Below are positions 1 through 9,161 of a stretch of DNA of 45,107 bases, piece after piece; positions within the stretch are counted from its first letter, which is position 1; each line of letters opens with the position of its first letter. The stretch is from Modestobacter excelsi (GTDB lineage Bacteria > Actinomycetota > Actinomycetes > Mycobacteriales > Geodermatophilaceae). Below the pieces are notes generated by a model. That model was not told where the DNA came from, did not search any database, and saw only the letters and a program-made list of their open reading frames with translations. The stretch is taken from NCBI RefSeq assembly GCF_005930495.1, contig NZ_SJEX01000040.1, forward strand, positions 1 through 45,107, given 5' to 3'. Position numbers and translations under genes: made by a program.

Positions 1-195
1 TGCGACGTCCACCACCTCCTCGAATGGCTCCGCGACCACGGCGAGACCTCACTCGAGAACTCCGCGCTCCTGTGCGAACGCCACCACACCAAGGTCCACC
101 ACGGCTTCCGGATCGAACGAGATCCCGGCGGCCGATGGCACACCTACCGCCCCGACGGCACCGAGATCCTCATCGGACCACTCCTCCAGGTCTGA
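1..195 (+). CDS. HNH endonuclease / 13E12-repeat (DUF222) family protein, C-terminal end
   Basis: Only the last 64 codons are visible; the gene enters from the left edge in frame 1 and stops at TGA 193-195. The fragment holds the end of an HNH nuclease domain: CDVHH, then a conserved W and G, an Asn (residue 20 of the fragment) and LCERHHTKVHH, followed by a short tail. Actinobacterial DUF222/13E12 proteins have this C-terminal HNH module, are often multicopy, and are presumed DNA nucleases associated with mobile elements. The DUF222 part is outside the window, so the family name rests on the tail alone. Confidence 0.8.
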   Translation, partial: CDVHHLLEWLRDHGETSLENSALLCERHHTKVHHGFRIERDPGGRWHTYRPDGTEILIGPLLQV

Positions 196-268
196 CTGGA
201 CCACCCCGCGCGCGACCCGTGCTGCTGCGCGGGATTGCCGATCATGCGGCCGGGGCACCGTGCGGTGC

Positions 269-1294
269 ATGACGCAACCAGCGCCGACGACCCGGCACGC
301 CCTCGTCGAGGAGGCCCGAGCCGGCGCGGCCACCAAGCCCTCGGGGAAGTCCGACGGTGAGTCGACCGGTACCGTCATCGTCGCCGGGGCGGCGAACCTG
401 GCGATCGCCATCGCCAAGCTCGTCGGCGGTCTGATCAGCCACTCCTCGGCGATGATGTCCGAGGCGGCGCACTCGCTGGCCGACACGGTCACCGAGGTGC
501 TGCTCTTCATCGCGCTCAAGCGCGGCAACCGGGCCGCTGACGAGCGGCATCCCTTCGGGTACGGCCGCGAGACGTACTTCTGGGCGTTCCTGGCCGCGCT
601 GTGCACCTTCGGTGTCGGTGCCGGGTTCTCCATCTGGCAGGGCGTGACGACGATCATCGAGCGTGAGCCGGAGGGCTCCCCGACGATCTCGTACGTCATC
701 CTGGCCGTCTCCTTCGTCCTCGAGGGCAGCTCGCTGCTCAAGGCCGTGCGTCAGGTCCGCGGCGAGGCGAAGGAGCGGAACATCAGCTCCCGCCAGTACC
801 TCCAGCACACCACCGACACCACGGTGAAGGCGGTCACCTTCGAGGACAGTGCCGCGCTGGTCGGTCTGGTGCTCGCCGCCCTGGGCCTGTTCCTCGAGCA
901 GATCACCGGCGACCCGCTGTGGGACGGCATCGCCGCCATCCTGATCGGCGTCCTGCTGGTGCTGGTCGCCGGCTCCCTGGCGCGGGCCAACATCTCGCTG
1001 CTCATCGGCCAGTCGGTGCCCGGCGCCACCCAGCAGGAGCTCAAGGACGAGCTGTCCGGCCTGGCCCAGGTCGACGGTGTGCCGTTCCTGCTGACCACGG
1101 TGATCGGCCCGGGGCAGCTGCTGGTCGCCGCCAAGGTCGACTTCGCCGACACCGCCACCGTCGCCGACATCGAGCGGGCCGCCGACGAGGCCGAGCGCCG
1201 GCTGGTCGCCCGGCACCCCGGCGTCCGCTACGTCTTCCTCGACCCCACCCCGGGCAACGGGCGGGCGCAGGTGGCCGCACCCCCCGCGGAATGA
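269..1294 (+). CDS. Cation diffusion facilitator (CDF) family transporter, SLC30A9-like
   Basis: A 341-aa inner-membrane metal-ion/proton antiporter of the CDF family. Hydrophobic segments start near residues 36, 102, 141, 196 and 219, and a cytoplasmic C-terminal domain ends in the typical RHPGVRYVFLDP. The second helix has the metal motif H68-SLA-D72. Where most CDFs have HxxxD in helix 5, this one reads FEDSAALVGL (191-200), the variant typical of ZnT9/SLC30A9-like members. HPFGYGR (94-100) is also conserved. ATG 269 is preferred over GTG 260 because CACCGT (256-261) lies 7 nt upstream, as at other leaderless genes here. The DsbA-like gene follows after 29 nt. The metal (Zn, Fe, Co or Mn) cannot be told from sequence. 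Confidence 0.9.
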   Translation: MTQPAPTTRHALVEEARAGAATKPSGKSDGESTGTVIVAGAANLAIAIAKLVGGLISHSSAMMSEAAHSLADTVTEVLLFIALKRGNRAADERHPFGYGRETYFWAFLAALCTFGVGAGFSIWQGVTTIIEREPEGSPTISYVILAVSFVLEGSSLLKAVRQVRGEAKERNISSRQYLQHTTDTTVKAVTFEDSAALVGLVLAALGLFLEQITGDPLWDGIAAILIGVLLVLVAGSLARANISLLIGQSVPGATQQELKDELSGLAQVDGVPFLLTTVIGPGQLLVAAKVDFADTATVADIERAADEAERRLVARHPGVRYVFLDPTPGNGRAQVAAPPAE

Positions 1295-1323
1295 GCTGAC
1301 CGCCCAGCGGGTTCGGACGGTTC

Positions 1324-2016
1324 ATGCAGGTAGAGGTCTGGTCCGACGTCGTCTGTCCGTGGTGCTACATCGGCAAGCGCAAGCTGGAGACGGCGCTCTC
1401 CCGCTTCCCGCACGCCGACCAGGTGGAGGTCGTCTGGCGGTCGTTCCAGCTCGACCCCAGCATCCCCGAGGGTCACACCGAGGCGACGCTCCCCGCGCTG
1501 GCGGCCAAGTACGGCCGCAGCGTCGAGGAGATGGCGCAGATGCAGCGCCGGGTCGAGGAGGTCGCCGCCGGTGAGGGCCTCGAGTACCACCTCGCCGAGG
1601 GCACCAGCGGCAACACCCTGCTCGCGCACCAGCTCCTCCACCTGGCCGCCGACCGCGACCTCGGCGGGGCGATGAAGGAGCGGCTCCTGCACGCCCACTT
1701 CACCGAGCAGCGTTCGGTGTTCGACATCGACTCGCTGGTGGCGCTGGCCGTCGAGGTCGGCGTGGACGCCGACGAGGCCCGCGCGGCGCTCACCGACAAG
1801 CGCTACCTGGCCGCCGTCCACGAGGACATCGCGACCGCCCGCGCGCTCGGCGCGACCGGCGTCCCGTTCTTCGTCGTCGACCGCGCCTACGGCGCCGCCG
1901 GTGCGCAGCCCGCCGAGCAGCTGCTGCAGCTGCTGGAGCGGGCCTGGGTCGACAGCCACCCGCTGGTCACCGTCCCCGCCGCGGAGGGCTGCGAGGACGG
2001 CAGCTGCGCCGTCTGA
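1324..2016 (+). CDS. DsbA family oxidoreductase (FrnE-like)
   Basis: A 230-aa DSBA-like thioredoxin-fold protein. The redox motif C11-PWC14 follows the first strand (VEVWSDVVCPWC), then the helical insertion domain, and the cis-Pro region GATGVPFFVVD near residue 180. There is no signal peptide, so it is likely cytoplasmic, as for FrnE-type proteins (2-hydroxychromene-2-carboxylate isomerase/DsbA superfamily). The C-terminus EGCEDGSCAV carries an extra Cys pair, common in this group and able to form a second disulfide. It starts 29 nt after the CDF gene and may share its transcript. Its substrate is unknown. Confidence 0.9.
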   Translation: MQVEVWSDVVCPWCYIGKRKLETALSRFPHADQVEVVWRSFQLDPSIPEGHTEATLPALAAKYGRSVEEMAQMQRRVEEVAAGEGLEYHLAEGTSGNTLLAHQLLHLAADRDLGGAMKERLLHAHFTEQRSVFDIDSLVALAVEVGVDADEARAALTDKRYLAAVHEDIATARALGATGVPFFVVDRAYGAAGAQPAEQLLQLLERAWVDSHPLVTVPAAEGCEDGSCAV

Positions 2017-2023
2017 GGTCCGC

Positions 2024-2986
2024 TCAGCCCAGCAGCCGGGAGGCGCGCTCCAGCGCCTCCCGGGCGTCGGCGGTCAGCCGGCGGACGACGTCGGTCGCCG
2101 ACTGCTCGGCCGTGACCAGCCCGACGGACTCCCCGGCGTAGACCGGCGCGTTGTCGAGGTCTCCCTCGCTCCGCGCCCGGCGGACCAGCTCGGCCGCCCG
2201 GGTGTCGCCCCGGAGCTCGTCCTCCCGGCCGTGCCAAGTCTCCGTGAAGTCGTTGACCAGGGCCCGCCCGGGCCACCGCCGCGGCCAGGCCAGCCCCTGG
2301 GCGATGTCGAAGGCGCTGGTGAGCACGGTCCGGTCGCCGCTCGCGGCCCGGACGCGCTCCCGCGCCGCCGGGGTGTTCGTCGCCTCCGTGCAGGACAGGA
2401 ACGGCGTCCCGATCCAGGCCCCGGCGGCACCGGCGACCAGGACGGCGGCCAGCCCGGCGCCCGTCGCGATGCCCCCGGCCGCCAGCACCGGCCGATCCGT
2501 CGCGGTCAGCACCTCCTGCAGCAGCGGGAGGGTGGCCCGCTGCCCGGTGTGACCGCCGGCCTCGGTGCCCTGCACGACGATGACGTCCGCGCCCGCCGCC
2601 ACCGCACGGTCCAGGTCCCCGCGCGAGTTGACCGCGGTGGCCACGGCGATCCCGGCGTCGTGCAGCGGGCCGACGAACGGTGCCGGGTCGCCGAAGGACA
2701 CCGAGACCAGCGCCGGCTCGGCCGCGATCGCCGCCGCCAGCAGCTCGGGCCGCCGTTCCAGGGCCCAGGCCATGAGCCCGACGCCGAAGGACACGTCGGC
2801 CTCGGCCGGCACCCGGGCCTGGGCGGCGATCCAGTCGACGGCGGTCTCCGACCCGACCCCGATCATGCCCAGACCGCCGCCCACCGAGATGGCGCGGGCG
2901 AACTCCCCGCCGGCCACCCCGGCCATCGGGGCGCCGAAGACAGGCGTGTCGAGGTCGAACCACCGGGTGAGCGCCGTCTTGAGCAC
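2024..2986 (-). CDS. Nitronate monooxygenase (2-nitropropane dioxygenase family)
   Basis: A 320-aa FMN-dependent TIM-barrel enzyme that oxidises alkyl nitronates such as propionate-3-nitronate, usually for detoxification. Family signatures visible are the N-terminal PVFGAPMAGVAGG, the GGGLGMIG turn, the active-site block QGTEAGGHTGQ with the catalytic His, and the phosphate-binding AAGGIATGAGLAAVL and GAWIGTPFL. The GTG start at 2986 has CACGAT exactly 6 nt upstream, suggesting a leaderless mRNA. It converges with the DsbA-like gene, leaving 7 nt between stops. The substrate could also be another electron-rich carbon acid; the family is broad. Confidence 0.88.
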   Translation of the reverse strand: MLKTALTRWFDLDTPVFGAPMAGVAGGEFARAISVGGGLGMIGVGSETAVDWIAAQARVPAEADVSFGVGLMAWALERRPELLAAAIAAEPALVSVSFGDPAPFVGPLHDAGIAVATAVNSRGDLDRAVAAGADVIVVQGTEAGGHTGQRATLPLLQEVLTATDRPVLAAGGIATGAGLAAVLVAGAAGAWIGTPFLSCTEATNTPAARERVRAASGDRTVLTSAFDIAQGLAWPRRWPGRALVNDFTETWHGREDELRGDTRAAELVRRARSEGDLDNAPVYAGESVGLVTAEQSATDVVRRLTADAREALERASRLLG

Positions 2987-3036
2987 GGCCCCATCGTGGT
3001 CCTCGGAGCCCGGCGGCGCACTCGGCGGGTGGGACC

Positions 3037-3279
3037 TCAGCTCGTGGCCGGACCCCCGTGCTCGGTGCCGGACAGTTGGCGCAGCAGGTCGTGGCAGCGC
3101 TGCCCGCGCTGGGAGTCCTGCTCCATCACCTCACGGAAGAACGAGGCGACGTCGTCCAGGCCGGCGTTCTCGGCGTCCCGGACGTACTGGCCGTAGTCGT
3201 GACCGGCCTTGAGCGAGTGGTACTGGACGGAGATGAGGTCGAAGGTGACGTCGGCGAAGCCGGTCTCTCCGGTGGCCAT
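3037..3279 (-). CDS. Small conserved hypothetical protein, half-ferritin-like helices
   Basis: An 80-aa soluble protein. ATG 3279 is chosen because GAGGAGGG sits 7 nt upstream; the frame stays open further upstream but without a better signal. The sequence is two predicted amphipathic helices (VQYHSLKAGHDYGQYVRDA and a stretch around VASFFREVMEQDSQRGQRC). The spacing of His, Asp and Glu resembles one half of a ferritin-like four-helix bundle, but no complete ExxH metal motif pair is seen. It may dimerise. It shares orientation with the nitronate monooxygenase 50 nt downstream. Function is not recognised. Confidence 0.7.
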   Translation of the reverse strand: MATGETGFADVTFDLISVQYHSLKAGHDYGQYVRDAENAGLDDVASFFREVMEQDSQRGQRCHDLLRQLSGTEHGGPATS

Positions 3280-3359
3280 GAGGGTCCCTCCTCGGGTGGC
3301 AAGAACGTGACCCACGCCTCATTCCCGCCGCCGGGACGGGTGAAACGGGCTGGTCCGGC

Positions 3360-3596
3360 TCAGGTCCGGTCGGCGGTCGGCGCCTCCCCGACGGCGCCGG
3401 CGAAGCCGCCGGTCACGTCGCCGCCACCGGCCTCGTCGGCCTCGGTCCGGGTGGTGGCGAGCTCGTCCTCGCCGGTGGCGACGGCGTCGTCCTCGGCGGA
3501 GGCGAGGTCCTCGCCCTGGCCGAGCGCACCGGGGTCGGCCTGCAGCGTCCGGGGGTCGCCCCGCGGGTCCGGGACGTCGGGATCGGTGACGGTCAT
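3360..3596 (-). CDS. Small acidic hypothetical protein
   Basis: A 78-aa product starting MTVTDPDVPDPRGDP and ending ADRT. It is rich in Asp, Glu, Gly and Ala, has no hydrophobic segment and looks disordered. The upstream frame is open to 3809 but runs through the neighbouring ArsR gene and its operator, so the ATG at 3596 is the only sensible start. Its promoter would overlap the ArsR operator region, so both genes could respond to the same repressor. No family is recognised and codon evidence is modest. Confidence 0.45.
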   Translation of the reverse strand: MTVTDPDVPDPRGDPRTLQADPGALGQGEDLASAEDDAVATGEDELATTRTEADEAGGGDVTGGFAGAVGEAPTADRT

Positions 3597-3639
3597 GCGC
3601 CCGACCGTGCCCGGGGGACGCAGACCTGAACCGTCGTGC

Positions 3640-3671
3640 GTAACTGGACACTTACGTAAGTGACCTGTTAC
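3640..3671. promoter_or_regulatory. 32-bp dyad: probable ArsR-family operator
   Basis: The core CACTTACGTAAGTG (3649-3662) is a perfect 14-bp palindrome. Flanking it at exactly matching distance are GTAAC (3640-3644) and GTTAC (3667-3671), and GG (3646-3647) pairs with CC (3664-3665). Only two of sixteen base pairs fail to match. The dyad ends 9 nt before the preferred GTG start of the ArsR gene. ArsR-family repressors commonly bind such dyads over their own promoters. Confidence 0.75.
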
Positions 3672-3680
3672 ACATGCGCC

Positions 3681-4010
3681 GTGGAGGCGCTGGCGGCACT
3701 GGCCGACCCGACGCGGCGGCAGATCGTCGCGCTGCTGGCGGCCGGTGAACAGGGCGCCGGAGAGCTCGCCGGGCACTTCGCGGTGACCCGCCCGGCGATC
3801 AGCCGGCACCTGCGGGTCCTCCGCGAGGCGGGGTTGGTGCAGGTCCGGGCCGAGGGGCAGCGTCGCGTGTACGCGCTGGACCCGCGGCCGCTCTCCGAGC
3901 TGGACGAGTGGCTGGCCCCCTACCGGCGGCTGTGGGCGCAGCGCCTGGACGCCCTGGACACCGAGGTCGCCCGCGGACGGCGGGCACGGACTCAGGAGGA
4001 CGGTCGATGA
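3681..4010 (+). CDS. ArsR family winged-helix transcriptional repressor
   Basis: About 109 aa, a single winged HTH: EALAALADPTRRQIVALL, then ELAGHFAVTRPAISRHLRVL (recognition helix) and AGLVQVRAEGQRRVYALD (wing). No CxC or other metal-site cysteines are present, so it belongs to the non-metal subgroup often paired with SRPBCC/AHSA1 proteins. GTG 3681 is chosen because family members begin a few residues before ALADPTRR; the in-frame GTG at 3660 would place the start inside the operator palindrome. Its stop overlaps the next start (ATGA), so the two are translationally coupled. It is probably autoregulated through the dyad at 3640-3671. Confidence 0.88.
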   Translation: MEALAALADPTRRQIVALLAAGEQGAGELAGHFAVTRPAISRHLRVLREAGLVQVRAEGQRRVYALDPRPLSELDEWLAPYRRLWAQRLDALDTEVARGRRARTQEDGR

Positions 4011-4507
4011 CGACGCAGGACGAGCGGCTGGGCGAGGTCACCGAGGTCGCCGACGGGGTGCAGGTCCGGTTCCGCCGCAGCTGGACGGACCCGATCGGGG
4101 ACGTGTGGTCCGCGCTGACCGACCCCGACCGGACGGCGCGCTGGTTCGGCACCTACGAGGGGGAGCGGCGGGTCGGCGGCACCGGCACCCTGACCATGAC
4201 CCATGAGCAGGGGGCGGCCGGGGAGCCGATGCGGATCGTCGAATGCGACCCGCCCCACCGCCTCGTCGTCCGGTGGGAGTCCGAGCAGGCGTGGCTGATC
4301 GAGCTGGACCTCGCCGAGGAGCAGGGCCGCACGGTGCTGGTCTTCACCCAGGTCTTCCCTCCGGGCACCGACGCCGGCGACTACGTCCTGGGCTGGCACT
4401 GGTACCTCGACATGTTCGGTGCCGAGGTCTCCGGTGCGCCCGGGCCGGGCGACTGGGACGCCTTCCTCGCCGCCACCGGCCCGGCCTACCGGCACACCGC
4501 GGGCTGA
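4007..4507 (+). CDS. SRPBCC / AHSA1 (START-like) family protein
   Basis: A 166-aa START/Bet v1-like ligand-binding fold: VQVRFRRSWTDPIGDVWSALTDPDRTARWFG, a central block ending in RIVECDPPHRLVVRWE, and the C-terminal GWHWYLDMF helix typical of AHSA1-like proteins. AGGAGGA precedes ATG 4007 by 6 nt and the start overlaps the ArsR stop by 4 nt. ArsR-SRPBCC pairs are widespread in actinobacteria; the SRPBCC partner probably binds a hydrophobic ligand, but the ligand is not known. Expression should follow derepression of the ArsR operator. Confidence 0.88.
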   Translation: MTTQDERLGEVTEVADGVQVRFRRSWTDPIGDVWSALTDPDRTARWFGTYEGERRVGGTGTLTMTHEQGAAGEPMRIVECDPPHRLVVRWESEQAWLIELDLAEEQGRTVLVFTQVFPPGTDAGDYVLGWHWYLDMFGAEVSGAPGPGDWDAFLAATGPAYRHTAG

Positions 4508-4532
4508 CCCGGCCTTCGGCCCCGGCCAGAGG

Positions 4533-4558
4533 CTCGCCCCGAGCTCGCGAGGGGTGAG
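4533..4558. terminator. Hairpin between convergent genes
   Basis: CTCGCCCC (4533-4540) pairs with GGGGTGAG (4551-4558), one G-U, around a loop that itself contains CGAGCTCG. It lies between the SRPBCC gene and the convergent flavin oxidoreductase. There is no T tract, so it is only a terminator candidate. Confidence 0.4.
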
Positions 4559-4576
4559 GAGGCCCGGGCCCTTCGT

Positions 4577-5758
4577 CTAGCTGGCCGGCTGTTCCACGAG
4601 CACCGGGTCGGGACCGGTCCACGGGCCGAGGCGGTGCAGCAGCCGGTCGCGGGCGGCCAGCCGCGGCCCGGCCTGCACCGGGTAGGTGTCGTAGGAGCCG
4701 CCGGTCAGCGACCGAGCGGCGTGCACGGCGAAGTTCGGGTCGTCCTGCGCCTCGCGGGCGACGGCGACCAGGTCGGCCTGGCCGGTGGCCACGACGGCCT
4801 CGGCCTGCGCCGGGTCCACCAGCAGCCCGACGGCCATGGTCGGGATGCCGGTCCGCTCCTTGATCGCCGCGGCGAAGGGCACCTGGTAGCCGTAGCCGAT
4901 CGGGTGCTGCCAGCCGGCGCCGATGCCACCGCCGGACACGTCGATCGCGTCCACGCCGAGCGCCTTCAGCTCGCGGGCGAAGACGATCGTGTCCTCCAGC
5001 GTCGTCCCGTCGCGCTGGGCGTCGACAGCGGAGACCCGGACCAGCAGCGGCAGGTCGGCCGGCCAGACGGCGCGGACGGCCTCGACCACCTCCAGCGGGA
5101 AGCGCATCCGGTCCTCCAGCGAGCCGCCGTAGGAGTCCTCGCGCAGGTTGGTCAGCGGGGAGAGGAACTGGTTGAGCAGGTAGCCGTGCGCCGCGTGCAC
5201 CTCGGCGACCTGGAAACCGGCGGTGAGCGCCCGCTGCGCGGCGGCCACGAACGCCTCGCGCACGCCGGCCAGCTCCGCCGTCGTCAGCGGGTGGGTGGCC
5301 GGCCAGCCCTTGCCCATCGGGACGCCGCTGGGGGAGACCGCCGTCCACGGCTCGTCCCCGGGCCGGGCGTTCTCCGCGGTCACCGGGCCGTGCCCGTCCC
5401 ACGGGCGCAGCGTGCTGGCCTTTCCGCCGGCGTGGGCCAGCTGGATCGCCGGGACGCTGCCGTGCTCGCGGAGGAAGGCCGCGACCCGGGCGAGACCGGG
5501 GACCTGGGCGTCGTCCCACAGGCCGACGTCCCCGGGGCTGATCCGGCCGTCCGCGGTCACGCCGGTCGCCTCGACCATGACCAGCCCGAAGCCGCCCAGG
5601 GCGAAACGCCCCAGGTGGACGAGGTGGTAGTCGCCGACGAGGCCGTCGGTGACGTTGTACTGGCACATCGGCGCGACGGCCAGCCGGTTGGGCAGCGTGA
5701 CCCCGCGCAGGGTCAGCGGCTGCAGCACGGTGGGCTGGGCGGGGGTCGGCTCGGTCAC
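4577..5758 (-). CDS. NADH:flavin oxidoreductase / old yellow enzyme (YqjM-like)
   Basis: An FMN-dependent ene-reductase of about 393 aa. [13 protein letters not shown] holds the Cys (about residue 32) that tunes FMN in the thermophilic-like/YqjM class. The substrate-binding and barrel motifs [36 protein letters not shown] and [10 protein letters not shown] follow. It reduces activated C=C bonds with NAD(P)H; the physiological substrate is unknown. GTG 5758 gives an N-terminus like homologs; an in-frame ATG at 5791 would add 11 residues and cannot be excluded. It is divergent from pckG across roughly 190 bp. Confidence 0.88.
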   Translation of the reverse strand: MTEPTPAQPTVLQPLTLRGVTLPNRLAVAPMCQYNVTDGLVGDYHLVHLGRFALGGFGLVMVEATGVTADGRISPGDVGLWDDAQVPGLARVAAFLREHGSVPAIQLAHAGGKASTLRPWDGHGPVTAENARPGDEPWTAVSPSGVPMGKGWPATHPLTTAELAGVREAFVAAAQRALTAGFQVAEVHAAHGYLLNQFLSPLTNLREDSYGGSLEDRMRFPLEVVEAVRAVWPADLPLLVRVSAVDAQRDGTTLEDTIVFARELKALGVDAIDVSGGGIGAGWQHPIGYGYQVPFAAAIKERTGIPTMAVGLLVDPAQAEAVVATGQADLVAVAREAQDDPNFAVHAARSLTGGSYDTYPVQAGPRLAARDRLLHRLGPWTGPDPVLVEQPAS

Positions 5759-5836
5759 GCCCGGCACAACCCGGCTGCCGGGGCCCGGCATCCCGCAGCG
5801 ACGCAGGTCACAGTGTGGGTAGACGTCCTATACGAG

Positions 5837-5842
5837 TAGCCT
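5837..5842 (+). promoter_or_regulatory. Candidate -10 of pckG
   Basis: TAGCCT lies in a locally less GC-rich stretch (CCTATACGAGTAGCCTTCCC). If used, it would give pckG a 5' leader of roughly 100 nt. No clear -35 is seen. Confidence 0.35.
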
Positions 5843-5946
5843 TCCCCAATCCCCCCGGCCTCAACGGAGCGGCCGGGGCGGGCCCCCAGCCAGCGCCGAC
5901 GCCTGCCCCGCGCCCAGCGCAGGCGTCCCCACATGCAGGAGACGCC

Positions 5947-7761
<1,815 letters not shown>

Positions 7762-7791
7762 CAGCAGGAGGACCGCACCTCCCCCAGAACT

Positions 7792-7836
7792 CGAGGTCCC
7801 GCCTCCCCGACAGCGTCGTCGGGGGGCGGGACCTCG
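7792..7836 (+). terminator. Strong bulged hairpin terminator of pckG
   Basis: Arms at 7792-7811 and 7818-7836 pair over 19 bp with one bulged T (7804) and a 6-nt loop (AGCGTC). It lies 30 nt after the pckG stop. No T tract follows, as is common for actinobacterial intrinsic-like terminators. Confidence 0.75.
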
Positions 7837-7890
7837 TGCCTGACGGGGGGCCGGGCCTCCAGGCCGCGGGTCACAGGGTCCTCGGTTAGC

Positions 7891-9147
7891 GTGACGACGC
7901 CGCCCCCTTCCGTGACGGGAGCCAGTCCGCTCGTGCCCAATCCGTACCTCCACGTGCTGCGGACCCCGCACGCCCTGCCCATGGTGCTGGCGGCCTTCAT
8001 CGGCCGGTTGCCGCTGTCGATGGTGGGGCTGGGCAGCGTGCTGCTGGTGCAGAGCGAGACCGGCTCCTACGGGCTGGGCGGCGCGGTCGCCGCGGTCGGC
8101 GCGATCACCACCGCCGTCTCCGGGCCGGTCATCGGGCGGCTGGCCGACACCCACGCCCAGCGCCGGGTGCTCCTCGCCGTCGTCGCGGTGTTCGTCGTCT
8201 CGGGTGTCTTCTTCCTGACCTCGGTCCGCGACCACTGGCCGCTGTGGACGGTGTTCGCCGCCGCCGGCGCCGCCGGCGCCAGCCTCCCGCCGGTCGCCTC
8301 GATGATCCGGGTGCGCTGGACCCACCTGCTGCGCGGCACCCCGCGGCTGCCCACCGCCCTGGCGATGGAGTCGGTGGTCGACGAGTTCGTCTTCATCATC
8401 GGTCCGGTGCTGGTCACCTTCCTGTCCACCACCGGGCACACCACCTCCGGCGTGGTCACCGCGTTCGCCCTGGCCACGATCGGCAGCCTGCTGTTCGCCG
8501 CCCAGCGGCGCACCGAGCCGCCGCCGGCGCCGCACGAGCACCGGCGTGGCCCGTCGGCGATGCGGGTCGCCGGACTCCGGGTGCTGTTCGTGGTCGGCAC
8601 CGCGATCGGCGCGATCCTCGGCACCCTGGAGATCGGGCTGGTCGCCTTCGCCGACGAGGTCGGCGCGCGGGCGCTGTCCGGCCTGCTGATCGCCGCGCTG
8701 GCCGCCGGGTCGATGGCGGCCGGGATCGGCTGGGGGACGGTGCACTGGCGGATCCGGCTGCGGCACCGGCTGGTCGGCGTGCTGGTCCTGCTCACCCTGC
8801 TGACCGTCCCGCTGGCCCTGGTCGGCAGCATCTGGCTGATGCTGCCGCTGGTGGTCCTCGCCGGGGTCACCGTGTCGCCGTCGCTGATCAGCGCCTTCAC
8901 CCTGGCGGAGGTGCTGGTGCCGCGGGCGCAGGTCACCGAGGCGTTCACCTGGATCGGCACGGCCCTCGCCCTCGGCGTGGCCGTCGGGACGTCGGTCGCC
9001 GGCAAGATCGTGGACACGGTCGGGGCCAACGCGAGCTTCCTGGTCGCCACCGTGTCGGCCGGCGTCGCGGCGCTCGTGGTCGGCCTGGGCCAACGGTGCC
9101 TGCACGTGCCCACCGAGCACGCGCCCACCGCCGCGCTCGCGCACTGA
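7891..9147 (+). CDS. MFS transporter
   Basis: A 418-aa polytopic membrane protein with about twelve hydrophobic segments in two halves. The loop 2-3 motif GPVIGRLADTHAQRRVLL is the Major Facilitator signature, and the halves are separated by a short polar linker (RRTEPPPAPHEHRRG). The substrate is not recognisable. GTG 7891 gives the full N-terminus, but TAGCGT at 7887-7892 looks like a -10 element and overlaps it, so GTG 7912 (7 codons in) may be the true start. The S33 peptidase gene begins 15 nt after the stop, with its own GGAGGAGGGG, so these genes probably form a transcript. Confidence 0.88.
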   Translation: MTTPPPSVTGASPLVPNPYLHVLRTPHALPMVLAAFIGRLPLSMVGLGSVLLVQSETGSYGLGGAVAAVGAITTAVSGPVIGRLADTHAQRRVLLAVVAVFVVSGVFFLTSVRDHWPLWTVFAAAGAAGASLPPVASMIRVRWTHLLRGTPRLPTALAMESVVDEFVFIIGPVLVTFLSTTGHTTSGVVTAFALATIGSLLFAAQRRTEPPPAPHEHRRGPSAMRVAGLRVLFVVGTAIGAILGTLEIGLVAFADEVGARALSGLLIAALAAGSMAAGIGWGTVHWRIRLRHRLVGVLVLLTLLTVPLALVGSIWLMLPLVVLAGVTVSPSLISAFTLAEVLVPRAQVTEAFTWIGTALALGVAVGTSVAGKIVDTVGANASFLVATVSAGVAALVVGLGQRCLHVPTEHAPTAALAH

Positions 9148-9161
9148 GCGGAGGAGGGGAC

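Noticed and set aside
8256-8282. GCCGGCGCC direct repeats in the MFS gene
   Set aside because: They encode an in-frame Ala/Gly stretch within a membrane helix and are expected in very GC-rich coding DNA.
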